Shown here: positions 1 to 8,302 of the stretch, one piece after another
How the letters are laid out: each line of letters opens with the position of its first letter
Numbering within the stretch: the first letter of the stretch is position 1
Origin: JANPPS01 sp964242575
GTDB taxonomy: Bacteria > Pseudomonadota > Alphaproteobacteria > Acetobacterales > Acetobacteraceae
NCBI GenBank assembly: GCA_964242575.1
Contig: CAXTCN010000014.1
Location: 4,687 to 68,686, forward strand
Length of the DNA: 64,000 nt
Direction of reading: 5' to 3'
The notes under the pieces: generated by a model
Database searches by the model: none
What the model saw: the letters and a program-made list of their open reading frames with translations, nothing else
Told to the model about the DNA's origin: nothing
Position numbers and translations under genes: made by a program

Positions 1-2
1 GG

Positions 3-296
3 GCCGCGCAGGCATGCGAGATGCTGTTGCTGTCGGATGCCGGCCTCAGAATCGTGCGCACCGACATGGGCGGCCGGCGGACCGAGCGCCTGTTACGGCC
101 GGGCTGGCTCAATGCCGTGCTGGAGGAGCGCCACGGCCGTGCGCCGGCACTTTGGCTGTCCGACCGCGGCGTGCGAATGGAGGTCGGTGCGGAGCTGGGC
201 GAGGCCGAGAAGCGTGACCTGGCGAACGCGCTGCGCCAAGCACTGCACCGGCAACGCAACCCGGTGTTCGACAACCCGCAGCTCCGCTCGGGCTGA
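3..296 (+). CDS. C-terminal part of a DUF2244-like protein (5' end outside window)
   Basis: The reading frame is open to the left edge, so this is the end of a gene that starts upstream. The visible 97 residues contain 'IVRTDMGGRRTERLLRPGWL', then a basic stretch, then 'VGAELGEAEKRDLANALRQA', which resembles the C-terminal half of DUF2244 membrane proteins (a beta-rich tail ending in an 'F/L-x-x-x-E-R-x-x-L-A-x-x-L-R' helix). The transmembrane part would lie outside the window. It converges on the XRE regulator gene, with 10 bp between the stops. Family assignment is from pattern only; function of the family is unknown. Confidence 0.5.
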   Translation, partial: AAQACEMLLLSDAGLRIVRTDMGGRRTERLLRPGWLNAVLEERHGRAPALWLSDRGVRMEVGAELGEAEKRDLANALRQALHRQRNPVFDNPQLRSG

Positions 297-306
297 TCCC
301 GCGGCG

Positions 307-774
307 TTACCCCTCCGCTGAGCCCATCGACTTCACCAAGTCGAACACGCGCTTGCGTACGGCCGGATCTGTGATGCGGTAGTAGGCGCGGACCAGCTCC
401 AGCGTCTCGCGCCGGTTCATGCCGTCATCTGCGCCGCCGAACGCGTCCTGGCTCTCGGCGAAGCCGCCGGTCGCGCGGGTTGTCTGGTGCGAGCCGTGCA
501 GCGCCGCGAGCGGGGCGGGCATGTCGTCGAAGAAGAAGCTGATCGGCACGTCCAGCACGCGCGACAGGTCGAACAGGCGCGACGCGCCGACCCGGTTCAC
601 GCCGCGCTCGTACTTCTGCACCTGTTGGAACGTGAGGCCGAGCGCCTCGCCGAGCCGTTCCTGCGACATGCCCATCAGGGTGCGGCGCAACCGAATGCGC
701 GCGCCGACATGGGTGTCGATCGGGCTCGGACGGGACTCCTTGTCCGTTGCCGTTGCTGTGCTGGCGTCTGCCAT
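307..774 (-). CDS. XRE-family helix-turn-helix transcriptional regulator
   Basis: Cytoplasmic DNA-binding protein of 155 residues. The HTH lies at about residues 25-75 ('IRLRRTLMGMSQERLGEALG', 'TFQQVQKYERGVNRV'), followed by 'ASRLFDLSRVLDVPISFFFD'. The C-terminal tail ('RRETLELVRAYYRITDPAVR') is typical of the XRE regulators of Rhodospirillales and Rhizobiales, where this gene commonly follows lnt. The start at 774 is chosen because GGAGGG lies 4 bp upstream; the open frame extends to 837 without such a site. It is the last gene of the leftward fur-olsB-dehydrogenase-lnt run, with about 126 bp between it and lnt, so it may have its own promoter. Target genes cannot be told from sequence. Confidence 0.85.
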   Translation of the reverse strand: MADASTATATDKESRPSPIDTHVGARIRLRRTLMGMSQERLGEALGLTFQQVQKYERGVNRVGASRLFDLSRVLDVPISFFFDDMPAPLAALHGSHQTTRATGGFAESQDAFGGADDGMNRRETLELVRAYYRITDPAVRKRVFDLVKSMGSAEG

Positions 775-900
775 GCTGCCCTCCAACCACGTTGCCGGAT
801 ATGGCAAAGCTGAAGCCTTAGTTAATGTTGCAACCATTCGTTGTCAAACTCTATCCGTCGCAACTGAAAAATGTCGCGTATCTGTGACTACAGACCAAAT

Positions 901-2457
901 TTAGAGACGAAACAACGGCTTTTGCCGACGCCAGCCCAATGCTGCACCTGCAAACAGCGATGCCAACAGTCCTGGCACAACCAAGCCCCAGCGGGAGAAC
1001 GATGTCGGCAGCCGCTTGCCGGGGAGGGGAACGGTCAGCGTCGTGGCCACGTTCATCGCCGTCCGCCCGAGTTCATGGCCCCGGCTGTCGAACCCCGCCG
1101 AGATGCCGGTGTTGGCCGCGCGCATCAGCGGCAACCCTTCTTCCACCGCGCGCAGACGTGCCGCCGCGAGGTGCTGCCGCGGCCCGGTCGAGTTGCCGAA
1201 CCAGGCGTCGTTGGTGACGTTCACCAGCCAGTCCGGCCGGTCCGCCTGGTTCACGATTTGCCCGGGATACACCGCCTCATAGCAGATCAACCCGCCGAAC
1301 GGCGGCACGCCTGGCGCCCGGAGCGTCGTCGGGCCGGCGCCGAAGCCGAAGCGGCCGGGCACGATCTGGATGGAGAACGGCACCCAACTCGGCGCGAACT
1401 CGCCGAACGGAACCAGGTGCCACTTGTCATAGATGCCGGTCACGGCGGCATTCGCGTCCATCGCCACCAGGCTGTTGCGCGGCAGGTTGTCCGGGTCGGC
1501 GCTCGGCGCTCCGGCGGTGAACGTCAGACTGCCGACCAGCGCCGCCCGGGCCGGATAGGCGGCGTCCATGATGTACTCCCGCGCGGCCGAGTCCGATTGC
1601 AGCAGGAACACGCTGGAGGTTTCGGGCCACACCACCACCGAGGGTGCGCCGTCCAAGGCGTCCACGGCTTGCCGGGTCAGTTGCAGGTGCCGGTTGAACG
1701 CGGCGATAGCGGTGGCGCGGTCCCATTTCTGGCCTTGCGTCACGTTGCCCTGCACCAGCACCACCTGCAGGCCGGTGCCGGGCGGCTCCGGCGCGCCGAG
1801 CCGGCCAAGGCCCAGGCCGATCCAGCCGGCCAGCGCCCCCGCCATCGCCAGCAGCCCGGGCGTGCCCAGCGCCGGCGCGGCGGCGAGCAGCACGGTCGCG
1901 AGCGTCAGCCCCGGCGTGCCCACCCAAGCTGCCGGCTGGATCATGATGTCGCCGAGCGGACCCGGAATGGCCCAGACGCTGCCCCAGGGGTTCCAGGGAA
2001 ATCCGGTGCCGACGAACTGCCGCAGCAGGTCGGACAGCGTCCAAGCGCCGGCCAGGAACGCCACCCGCCGCACGCCCGCCGGCGCCAGCCGCGCCAGGCC
2101 GCAGGAGAGGGCGATGAACAGCGCCAGCAACGCCGACAACGCCGGCACCGCGAACGGCACCAGCCACCAGTAGCGAGCGGATTCGAGCAGGATCGCCTCA
2201 GTGATCCAGTACAGCCCGAACACGTGGTGCCCGAGCCCGAACCAGAAGCCGCGCCGTGCCGCCGCCAACGGTCCCGACGCCGCGCCGATCAGCAGCAACA
2301 GGCCGGGCATCGACACCAACAGCACGGGAATGGCGTGGATCGGCGGCATCGCGGCGGCGGCCAACGCGCCAAGCCCGGCCGCAGCGAGATCCGCCCGCCA
2401 GCCGCCGAGTTGGCGGGCGCGCTCAATGATACGACCCAAGGCGGGCATCCGCTTCAT
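901..2457 (-). CDS. lnt: apolipoprotein N-acyltransferase Lnt
   Basis: Inner-membrane enzyme that adds the third acyl chain to the N-terminal cysteine of lipoproteins, using phospholipid as donor. The 518 residues have the family layout: hydrophobic N-terminal segments (about residues 20-210), a periplasmic nitrilase-like domain (about 225-480), and a final membrane helix. The catalytic Glu-Lys-Cys set is visible in 'VVWPETSS', 'YDKWHLVPFGE' and 'GLICYEAV'. 'NVTNDAWFGNS' is also conserved. The start at 2457 is 11 bp after the dehydrogenase stop. The length is normal and no defect is seen. Confidence 0.96.
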   Translation of the reverse strand: MKRMPALGRIIERARQLGGWRADLAAAGLGALAAAAMPPIHAIPVLLVSMPGLLLLIGAASGPLAAARRGFWFGLGHHVFGLYWITEAILLESARYWWLVPFAVPALSALLALFIALSCGLARLAPAGVRRVAFLAGAWTLSDLLRQFVGTGFPWNPWGSVWAIPGPLGDIMIQPAAWVGTPGLTLATVLLAAAPALGTPGLLAMAGALAGWIGLGLGRLGAPEPPGTGLQVVLVQGNVTQGQKWDRATAIAAFNRHLQLTRQAVDALDGAPSVVVWPETSSVFLLQSDSAAREYIMDAAYPARAALVGSLTFTAGAPSADPDNLPRNSLVAMDANAAVTGIYDKWHLVPFGEFAPSWVPFSIQIVPGRFGFGAGPTTLRAPGVPPFGGLICYEAVYPGQIVNQADRPDWLVNVTNDAWFGNSTGPRQHLAAARLRAVEEGLPLMRAANTGISAGFDSRGHELGRTAMNVATTLTVPLPGKRLPTSFSRWGLVVPGLLASLFAGAALGWRRQKPLFRL

Positions 2458-2467
2458 GGCGGGCAGC

Positions 2468-3412
2468 TCACGGCAGCACCAGCCGGTCCGGCGGCACCGT
2501 GCCGCCGCGAAGGACAGCGACGATGCACTCCGCCGCCATGACGCCCATGTTCACCAGGCTGCCGTCCGTAACGCCCGCCACGTGCGGCGTCGCGATCACG
2601 CGCGGGTGCCGGCGCAGCGGATGGCCGGCCGGCGGCGGCTCGTTCTCGAACACGTCCAGCCCAGCGCCGGCCACGTGCCCCCGGTCGAGCGCGTCCAGCA
2701 GCGCGTCCTCGTCGATCAGCCCGCCGCGGGCCGTGTTGATGACGAACGCGCCCGGCGGCAAGGCTGCGAGTTCGGCGGCGCCGATGATGTGCCGGGTCCC
2801 GGGCGTCAGCGGCAGGTGCAGCGACAACGCGTCCGAGGCCCTCAGCAGCGCGTCCAGCGTGGGTGCCCGCGTGACCCCGGGCGTGTCCGCTCCTGGGTCG
2901 AACGCCGCCACCGTCATGCCGAACGCGCCCGCGAGCCACGCGACGACGCGGCCGATCCCCCCGCAGCCCACCAGCCCCAGCCGCATTCCGGCCACGTCCC
3001 GCACCCGGGTGGCCGCGCCGCGCCAGCCGCCGTCCGCGACCCCAGCGGACAACGCGGGCAAGTCCTTGGCCAGCGCCAGCAGCAACGCCAGGGTGTGCTC
3101 CGCGACCGCCTCGCTGTTGGCGCCCGGCGTCCGGGTCACGATGATGCCGCGCCGTGCCGCCTCGGCCACGTCCACGTCGTCCACCCCCACGCCGTGCCGC
3201 GCGATGATGCGGAGACCCGGCGCAGCGTCCATCACCGCGCGCGTGACCGGACCCTGGCGCGACAGGATCGCGACCGCGCCGACTTGGGCGGCCAGCGCCG
3301 CAACGTCCGCCGCCGAGGGGTAGGGGGCCATGTAGTGCAAGGTGACGCCGGCGCCCTCAAGCAAGGCGACAGCCGGCGGCGCCAAGCGGGGCGCGGTCAT
3401 GATGGCGTGCAT
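2468..3412 (-). CDS. D-isomer-specific 2-hydroxyacid dehydrogenase (phosphoglycerate dehydrogenase-like)
   Basis: NAD(P)-dependent oxidoreductase acting on D-2-hydroxyacids. The 314 residues show the N-terminal substrate half, the nucleotide-binding motif 'GLVGCGGIGRVVAW', and the catalytic Arg, Glu and His in 'INTARGGLIDEDALL', 'DVFENEPPP' and 'TPHVAG'. It lacks the ACT domain of full-length SerA, so it could serve serine synthesis or another 2-ketoacid; hydroxypyruvate/glyoxylate reductase is an alternative. It sits between olsB (33 bp upstream) and lnt (11 bp downstream) on the same strand, suggesting one transcript, but the neighbours do not reveal the substrate. Confidence 0.88.
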   Translation of the reverse strand: MHAIMTAPRLAPPAVALLEGAGVTLHYMAPYPSAADVAALAAQVGAVAILSRQGPVTRAVMDAAPGLRIIARHGVGVDDVDVAEAARRGIIVTRTPGANSEAVAEHTLALLLALAKDLPALSAGVADGGWRGAATRVRDVAGMRLGLVGCGGIGRVVAWLAGAFGMTVAAFDPGADTPGVTRAPTLDALLRASDALSLHLPLTPGTRHIIGAAELAALPPGAFVINTARGGLIDEDALLDALDRGHVAGAGLDVFENEPPPAGHPLRRHPRVIATPHVAGVTDGSLVNMGVMAAECIVAVLRGGTVPPDRLVLP

Positions 3413-3444
3413 GGAAAACTCCGGTCTGGCGCGTGGCCGCGGAT

Positions 3445-4308
3445 TTACTCCGGCGCGTCGCTGCGCTGCCGTTCGTAGTGCCGGTAGTACTTGTCCGTCA
3501 CGAGGTCGGTCTTAAGGATCACGGCCACGTCCGTGGTGTTGAACTGCGGGTCCACCACGGCGCCGTCGCCGATGAACCCGCCGATGCGCAGGTAGCCCTT
3601 TATCAGCGGCGGCAGCGCCTGGTTCACCCGGCGCGGGTCGAAGCTCTCGATCCCGACCCGGCGCATCTCCACGTAACGGTCGGCCCGCGCCCGCGCCCGC
3701 AACGCCGGCGGCGCAAGGTGGTGCTCGTATAAATAGGTCAGCTCCACCGCCAGCGCATCCGGGTCGGTGCCGGGCAGGCTGGCGCAGCCGAATATCAGGT
3801 CGATCTGGTTGTGGAACACGTAGGCGGCGATGCCGCGCCACAGCAGTTGCATGACCGCCCGCCCGCGATGGCTGACATCCACGCACGAACGGCCGAGCTC
3901 CAGCGCGCGGCCCGGGAAGCTCGTGATGAGCGAGATGTCGTACTCGGCCTCCGAGTAGAACCGGCCGACGGCGGCGGCGGCGTCGGGCTGCACCATCCGG
4001 TAGGTGCCGACCACGCCTTCCGGCCCTGGGCCGATTGAGTGGTCGATCACAAGAAGGTGGTCTGCCACGGCGTCGAACTCGTCGCGGTCCCGCTCGGTCC
4101 GCAGCGCTTCGGCGTCGGCGGCTGCGCCCATCTCCTGGAAGAACACGCGGTAGCGCAACGCGAGCGCGGCGTCGATCTCGTCAGGGGTGGCGGCGAGGCG
4201 CACGCCGAGGTTGCCGGCGCGGATTTCCTCCATGCCGCGTGGCAGAGGCGATTGAAAGGTCAACGGTTGGGAACCCTGGGACCGGGAACTCAAGGATTGG
4301 GAGCTCAT
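3445..4308 (-). CDS. olsB: L-ornithine N(alpha)-acyltransferase OlsB-like (GNAT fold)
   Basis: Transfers a 3-hydroxyacyl chain from acyl carrier protein to the alpha-amino group of ornithine, the first step of ornithine-lipid synthesis. The 287 residues carry the OlsB/hemolysin-like signature 'ALRYRVFFQEMGA', 'ELGRSCVDVSHRGR', 'NQIDLIFGCASLPGTDP' and the C-terminal 'PLIKGYLRIGGFIGDGAV'. The start ATG overlaps the stop of the truncated fur by 4 bp (ATGA), so translation is probably coupled. The usual partner olsA (second acyltransferase) is not in the window. Ornithine lipids are common membrane lipids in alphaproteobacteria. Confidence 0.88.
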   Translation of the reverse strand: MSSQSLSSRSQGSQPLTFQSPLPRGMEEIRAGNLGVRLAATPDEIDAALALRYRVFFQEMGAAADAEALRTERDRDEFDAVADHLLVIDHSIGPGPEGVVGTYRMVQPDAAAAVGRFYSEAEYDISLITSFPGRALELGRSCVDVSHRGRAVMQLLWRGIAAYVFHNQIDLIFGCASLPGTDPDALAVELTYLYEHHLAPPALRARARADRYVEMRRVGIESFDPRRVNQALPPLIKGYLRIGGFIGDGAVVDPQFNTTDVAVILKTDLVTDKYYRHYERQRSDAPE

Positions 4309-4538
4309 GGCGCAAGCCTGGGCTGGTCCGGCGCAGTCTCCTCGCGTCGGGTCCGCGCCTCGACAGTGCGGTACACCGTTGCAATGGAAATGCGCCCATC
4401 CAGGGCGGAGGCGCGGCGATACAGCTCCTCGACGTCCGGATGGTCGGCAGCGTCGGACAGCACGCGGGCAATGACGCGGCGCTGCCCAGTCATTTTAAGG
4501 CCACGTTCAACGCACAGGCGCTCAATGCGCGATTCCAT
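4305..4538 (-). pseudogene. fur: truncated Fur-family regulator (DNA-binding half only)
   Basis: Residues 1-59 match the Fur winged-helix domain: 'RIERLCVERGLKMTGQRRVI', 'HPDVEELYRRA', and the recognition-helix region 'GRISIATVYRTV'. Normal Fur continues with 'RLFEEAG...' and a metal-binding dimerisation domain rich in His and Cys. Here the chain jumps straight to 18 unrelated residues ('EARTRREETAPDQPRLAP') and stops at 77 aa, against about 135-150 for the family. No HHDH or CxxC metal site is present. The start at 4538 is supported by GGGAG; an upstream in-frame start exists at 4574. The stop overlaps olsB by ATGA, as if the 5' and 3' ends of the original gene were joined by an internal deletion. 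It may be inactive, or a DNA-binding fragment. Confidence 0.75.
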
Positions 4539-4717
4539 GGGGCTCCCGAAGACGGGGTTCGACTGCGTCAGCACGCCCCGGCGTAGCCGATCTTGGCCCG
4601 GCCTGTCGAATCATGCCGGACCGGCCGAATTCGCGACAGCCCTGGCCATTCCTTGCGCGACCGGTTCGGCCGCATGACTGGCAACGCGAGCGCGTTCCCA
4701 GTCAGGACGACGTTGGC

Positions 4718-5125
4718 CTAACGCGCGCGCGGCTTGGTGCCCAAGCCGATCTTCTTGGCCAGCGTGGACCGGTGCTTCGCGTAATTCGGCGCCACCATCG
4801 GGTAGTCCGGCGGAAGCTGCCACTTCTCCCGGTACTGCTCGGGCGTCATGTTGTACGAGGTCTTGAGGTGGCGCTTCAGCATCTTAAGCTTCTTGCCGTC
4901 CTCCAGGCACACGATGTGATCGGGGAACACTGATTTCTTGACCGGCACGGCTGGCTGCTGTTTGTCCGGCACGACCACTTCTTTGCCGACTCCGGCGAGC
5001 GTGCGGTAAACCTCCTGGATGAGGTTGGCCAAGGCGTCCGGCGCGACGGAATTGTTGGATACGTGAGCCGACACAATCTGGGCAGTCAGTCCCAGTACGT
5101 CGGAGTTTGCTGTAGATTCGGCCAC
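4718..5125 (-). CDS. mucR: MucR/Ros-family zinc-finger transcriptional regulator
   Basis: Small DNA-binding regulator of the MucR/Ros type, known in alphaproteobacteria for control of exopolysaccharide, motility and cell-cycle genes. The N-terminal oligomerisation part ('GLTAQIVSAHVSNNSVAPD') and C-terminal zinc finger ('HIVCLEDGKKLKMLKRHLK', 'LPPDYPMVAPNYAKHRSTLA') are both complete. The second zinc ligand is the usual MucR acidic residue rather than Cys. The start is the GTG at 5125: AAGGA lies 9 bp upstream; the longer frame from 5188 lacks a clear ribosome site. Divergent from the TusA-like gene across about 96 bp. MucR proteins often bind AT-rich targets, so the exopolysaccharide region is a candidate, but that is inference. 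Confidence 0.93.
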   Translation of the reverse strand: MAESTANSDVLGLTAQIVSAHVSNNSVAPDALANLIQEVYRTLAGVGKEVVVPDKQQPAVPVKKSVFPDHIVCLEDGKKLKMLKRHLKTSYNMTPEQYREKWQLPPDYPMVAPNYAKHRSTLAKKIGLGTKPRAR

Positions 5126-5221
5126 GAGGCGATTTCCTTCTTTTGCAGTGACTGATGTTATATAGAGAGCCATACAGCCGTTTCGCAATAGATGACTTGA
5201 GGGAATAGAACAGGGTTAATC

Positions 5222-5491
5222 ATGAATGACTTAGTGTTGTTGCCGGATGCAGCAAACCCCGGCCCGGAACCCGCTGTTCTGGACATCACACGGGATGTTT
5301 GCCCCATGACCTTTGTCAGGACCCGCCTGGCATTGGACCGTTTGGCGCCGGGCAGTCTCCTGATGGTGCGACTCCGGGGTGAAGAACCGCGCCGCAACGT
5401 CCCGCGCACCGCACAGGAGCTGGGCCATGCCGTGCTGAGCCTGGTCGAGGAGGCGGACGGGACAACGTCCCTGCTGTTGCGGCGGGCCTAA
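5222..5491 (+). CDS. TusA/SirA-like sulfur carrier protein
   Basis: Small cytoplasmic protein (89 aa) of the TusA family. The sulfur-accepting cysteine lies in 'LDITRDVCPMTFVRTRLALD' (CPxxxxxT-type motif), followed by the 'LAPGSLLMVRLRGEE' strand and a final 'GHAVLSLVEEADGTTSLLL' strand pair. TusA proteins relay persulfide sulfur for thiouridine or cofactor synthesis; the molybdate genes nearby make a link to Mo-cofactor sulfur possible but unproven. Its stop overlaps the end of rimI by 4 bp on the other strand. Confidence 0.82.
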   Translation: MNDLVLLPDAANPGPEPAVLDITRDVCPMTFVRTRLALDRLAPGSLLMVRLRGEEPRRNVPRTAQELGHAVLSLVEEADGTTSLLLRRA

Positions 5492-5922
5492 GTAACGCCG
5501 GAGTTAAGCACGCGGCGCTGGATCAGCGCGTCGGCGCCGCCGGGGTAATAGCGCTCCCGCCGGCCCACCGTCGTGAACCCGGCCGCGGCATACAGCGCCA
5601 GCGCGGCCTGGTTGACGTTCGAGACTTCCAGCACCATCGACGCCGCGCCGCGCTGGGCCGCCTCATGCATCGCGCGCTCCAGCAACGCGCGGCCCAGGCC
5701 ACGGCCTTGCGCTCCGGGCGCGACGGCCAGCGTCAGGATTTCCGCCTCGTCCGCCGTGACGCGGGCTAAAATTACGCCGCCGGCCGGGCTGAGGCAGCCG
5801 AACACGCCGGGCAAAGCAAGCTGCAACTCGAACGCGTCCGGTCCCCAGCACTCGTTGGGCGGGAACGCCAAACCGTGCACCAGCGCCATCGCCGCGGCAT
5901 GTGCAGGGCCGGCGAGGATCAC
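5488..5922 (-). CDS. rimI: ribosomal-protein-alanine N-acetyltransferase RimI-like
   Basis: GNAT-fold acetyltransferase of 144 residues, expected to acetylate the N-terminal alanine of ribosomal protein S18. The acetyl-CoA loop is 'LAVAPGAQGRGLGRALLERA' and the C-terminal 'NQAALALYAAAGFTTVGRRE' with 'YYPGGADALI' is typical of RimI. Its start overlaps the tsaB stop by 4 bp (ATGA); tsaB-rimI is a widely conserved pair. It is the last gene of the nfuA-rutE-modABC-tsaB-rimI run. Confidence 0.9.
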   Translation of the reverse strand: MILAGPAHAAAMALVHGLAFPPNECWGPDAFELQLALPGVFGCLSPAGGVILARVTADEAEILTLAVAPGAQGRGLGRALLERAMHEAAQRGAASMVLEVSNVNQAALALYAAAGFTTVGRRERYYPGGADALIQRRVLNSGVT

Positions 5923-6530
5923 GAGGGTGGCCGCGCCTCGGGCGGGTCCACGTACAAGGGTTGCGCTGTCCGGCCAGGGTCGCGTTGGGCTGCCCGCGCG
6001 ACGCCCAACGGGGTGGGGCGGCGGCTATCCAGCAACAACGCGTCGAACCCGTGTTCCGTAAGCCAAGCCGCGACAGCGGCGGCCGCATCCCCGGCGATGG
6101 CCACCGGCCCCTCTGGCGCCGGCAAACCGTCCAGCGCCACGGCATGGACCACGCCGCCCTGTTCCAGGAACACCCGCCCGCGCCGCGAGTCGACCGCGAC
6201 CCAAAGCGCCCGCCCCGGCGTCGGCTGCGCCAGCGCCTGGCCCACCGTCACGCCCACGACCGGCACGCCCGCCGCGAGCCCAATACCGTGCGCAAGCGAC
6301 AGCGCCGCTCGCAGGCCGGTGAAGCTGCCCGGGCCGACGGTCACCGCCACCATCGTCAGCAAAGCGGCAGTGATCCCGGCCTCCGCCAGCACGGCCTCCG
6401 CCATTGCCGGCAACGCCGCAGCACTGCCGCGCGCGCCGTCCTGATGGCGCTCGGCGAGCACGCCCGCGTCGCCCACCACGCCCGCCGAGCATCCGGCCAG
6501 GGCCGCGTCAAGCGCCAAGATGATGGCCAA
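5919..6530 (-). CDS. tsaB: tRNA threonylcarbamoyladenosine synthesis protein TsaB
   Basis: Partner of TsaD in making t6A37 on ANN-decoding tRNAs. The 203 residues have the ASKHA-like N-terminus 'ILALDAALAGCSAGVV' and the TsaB hallmark 'VAVTVGPGSFTGLRAALSLA', then 'WVAVDSRRGRVFLEQ'. The start directly abuts the modC stop, and the stop overlaps rimI. Essential in most bacteria; no tsaD is in the window. Confidence 0.93.
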   Translation of the reverse strand: MAIILALDAALAGCSAGVVGDAGVLAERHQDGARGSAAALPAMAEAVLAEAGITAALLTMVAVTVGPGSFTGLRAALSLAHGIGLAAGVPVVGVTVGQALAQPTPGRALWVAVDSRRGRVFLEQGGVVHAVALDGLPAPEGPVAIAGDAAAAVAAWLTEHGFDALLLDSRRPTPLGVARAAQRDPGRTAQPLYVDPPEARPPS

Positions 6531-7613
6531 TCAAGCGCCTCCGTGATCGAACGCGATGGACTTCACCAACGCATGGACAGGCAGTCCCGGCGTCAATGCC
6601 AACCGGTCCACCGCGTCCCGCGTAACGCGCGCCAGCAACCGGGCCGGACCGATGCGCAGCGTTACGAACGCCTCGTGCGGCCCGGCGGGGCTGATGCGCT
6701 CGATGGACGCAGGCAGGACGTTGTGGCTGCTGATGCCGCGCGGCGGGTCGAGCGCCACCGCCACGTCCCGGGCGCGCACCCGGAGGCGCAGGCGCGTGCC
6801 GGCCGGGTCCGCCCGCAACGGCACCCACAACGCGCCGCCCGCGAACGCAAGGCGGGACAGTCCGCGCGCCGGGTCATGCGCCTCGATGACGCAGGCCAGC
6901 ACCGCGCCGGCGTCGCGCCGGCCCGCCAGCAACGGCAGGTCGGTCCGGGCCGAAAACGCGTCGAGCGGACCCGCCGCCATTACCCGCCCGGCGTCCAGCA
7001 GCACCAGCGTATCCGCCAGTCGGTCCACCTCGTCCAGCGCGTGCGTCACATACAGGATCGGCAGGCCACCGTGGTCCCGCAGGCGTTCGAGGAACGGCAG
7101 GATTTCGGCCCGGCGCGGCGCGTCCAGCGCGGCCAACGGCTCGTCCATCAGCAACAGGCGCGGACGCGACAGCAACGCGCGGCCGAGCGCCACCCGCTGC
7201 CGCTCGCCCCCGGACAAGTGCCGTGGCCGGCGGTGCAACAGCGGCGCGATGCCGAGCAGGTCCACGACCTCCTGGAACTCCGGCCCTTTGGCGCCCCGTG
7301 CCGCCCGGCGCGCGCCGTACTGCAGGTTGGTGCGGACCGACAGGTGCGGGAACAGCCGCGCGTCCTGGAACACGACGCCGCAGCCGCGGCGCTCCGGGGC
7401 CAAATTGACCCGCGTGGCGGTGTCGAGCAGCACCGCGCCGTCCAGCGCCACCCGTCCGGCGCCGGGCCGCAGCAGCCCGGCCACTGCTTGCAGCATCGTG
7501 CTTTTGCCGGAGCCTGACGGCCCGAACAGCACGGTCACGCCCGGCGTCGGCGCTGTGAACGCCGCTTCAAGCGTAAAAGCGCCGATGCTGTGGTGGACCT
7601 CAACCTCCAGCAC
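6531..7613 (-). CDS. modC: molybdate ABC transporter ATP-binding protein ModC
   Basis: ATPase subunit of the ModABC molybdate importer. The Walker A is 'LFGPSGSGKSTMLQAVAG', the signature 'RHLSGGERQRVALGRAL', and Walker B 'LLLMDEPLAALDAPRR', followed by 'YVTHALDEV'. Residues about 285-355 form the C-terminal Mop-type regulatory domain ('SSHNVLPASIERI', 'ARVTRDAVDRLALTPG'). At 360 residues it is full length. It shares one base with the modB stop and abuts tsaB. MsrP, a molybdoenzyme at 36-37 kb, is one possible user of the imported metal. Confidence 0.94.
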   Translation of the reverse strand: MLEVEVHHSIGAFTLEAAFTAPTPGVTVLFGPSGSGKSTMLQAVAGLLRPGAGRVALDGAVLLDTATRVNLAPERRGCGVVFQDARLFPHLSVRTNLQYGARRAARGAKGPEFQEVVDLLGIAPLLHRRPRHLSGGERQRVALGRALLSRPRLLLMDEPLAALDAPRRAEILPFLERLRDHGGLPILYVTHALDEVDRLADTLVLLDAGRVMAAGPLDAFSARTDLPLLAGRRDAGAVLACVIEAHDPARGLSRLAFAGGALWVPLRADPAGTRLRLRVRARDVAVALDPPRGISSHNVLPASIERISPAGPHEAFVTLRIGPARLLARVTRDAVDRLALTPGLPVHALVKSIAFDHGGA

Positions 7614-8302
7614 TACCCCAGCAGCCGGTGCATGCGCCGGGCAATCAGCTCGGACAGCATGAGGCCGGTCAATGCCAGCGTCAGCGACACGAGCGCGAGC
7701 TTGCCGGCGGTGGCCTCGCCGCCCGGCACTTGGGTGGCGGCGTAAATGGCAAGCGGCAGGGTTTGCGTCTCGCCAGGGATGTTAGAGGCGAAGGTGATGA
7801 CCGCGCCGAACTCGCCGAGGCCGGCGGCGAACGCGACCACGGCGCCGGACAGGATGCCGGGCGTCATCAGCGGCAGGGTGACGGTCAGGAACCGGTCCAC
7901 CGGCCCGGCGCCCAAGGTGCGCGCCGCCGCCTCCAGCCCCGGGTCCACCGCCTCCAGGGACAGGCGGACGGCGCGGACCATCAACGGAAACGACATGACT
8001 GCGGTCGCGAGCGACGCGCCGGCCGTGGTGAACACCAGCCGCACGCCGAACCAGTCATTCAGCAGCGCGCCGACCGGCCCGCGCACGCCGAACAGCACCA
8101 GCAGCGCCCAGCCGACAACCACCGGCGGCAACACCAGCGGCAGGTGCGCCAGCGCGTCCAGCACCGGCCGTCCGGCAAAACGCCAGCGGGACAGCACGTA
8201 GGCCGTCATGACCGCCAGCGGCAGCCCGAACAGCACGCTGCGGGTCGCGACGGACAGGCTCAGCCGTACGGCATCCCACTCCTCCGGGGTAAGCCAGCTC
8301 AC
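7613..8302 (-). CDS. modB: molybdate ABC transporter permease ModB
   Basis: Inner-membrane permease of 229 residues with about five to six hydrophobic segments. The ABC-permease coupling loop is visible in 'LEAAARTLGAGPVDRFLTVT' followed by 'LPLMTPGILSGAVVAFAAGL' and 'GEFGAVITFASNIPGETQTL', which is characteristic of ModB. The start overlaps modA by 4 bp and the stop overlaps modC by 1 bp, so the three are co-translated. Confidence 0.94.
   Translation of the reverse strand: MSWLTPEEWDAVRLSLSVATRSVLFGLPLAVMTAYVLSRWRFAGRPVLDALAHLPLVLPPVVVGWALLVLFGVRGPVGALLNDWFGVRLVFTTAGASLATAVMSFPLMVRAVRLSLEAVDPGLEAAARTLGAGPVDRFLTVTLPLMTPGILSGAVVAFAAGLGEFGAVITFASNIPGETQTLPLAIYAATQVPGGEATAGKLALVSLTLALTGLMLSELIARRMHRLLG

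Noticed and set aside
871..2541. Long open frame on the + strand opposite lnt
   Set aside because: It is the antisense of a clear Lnt, with Arg/Pro/Gly/Gln-rich sequence and no domain; long antisense frames are expected at this GC content.
5901..7517. Long + strand open frame across tsaB and modC
   Set aside because: Low-complexity Arg/Gln/His translation, antisense to two recognised genes.
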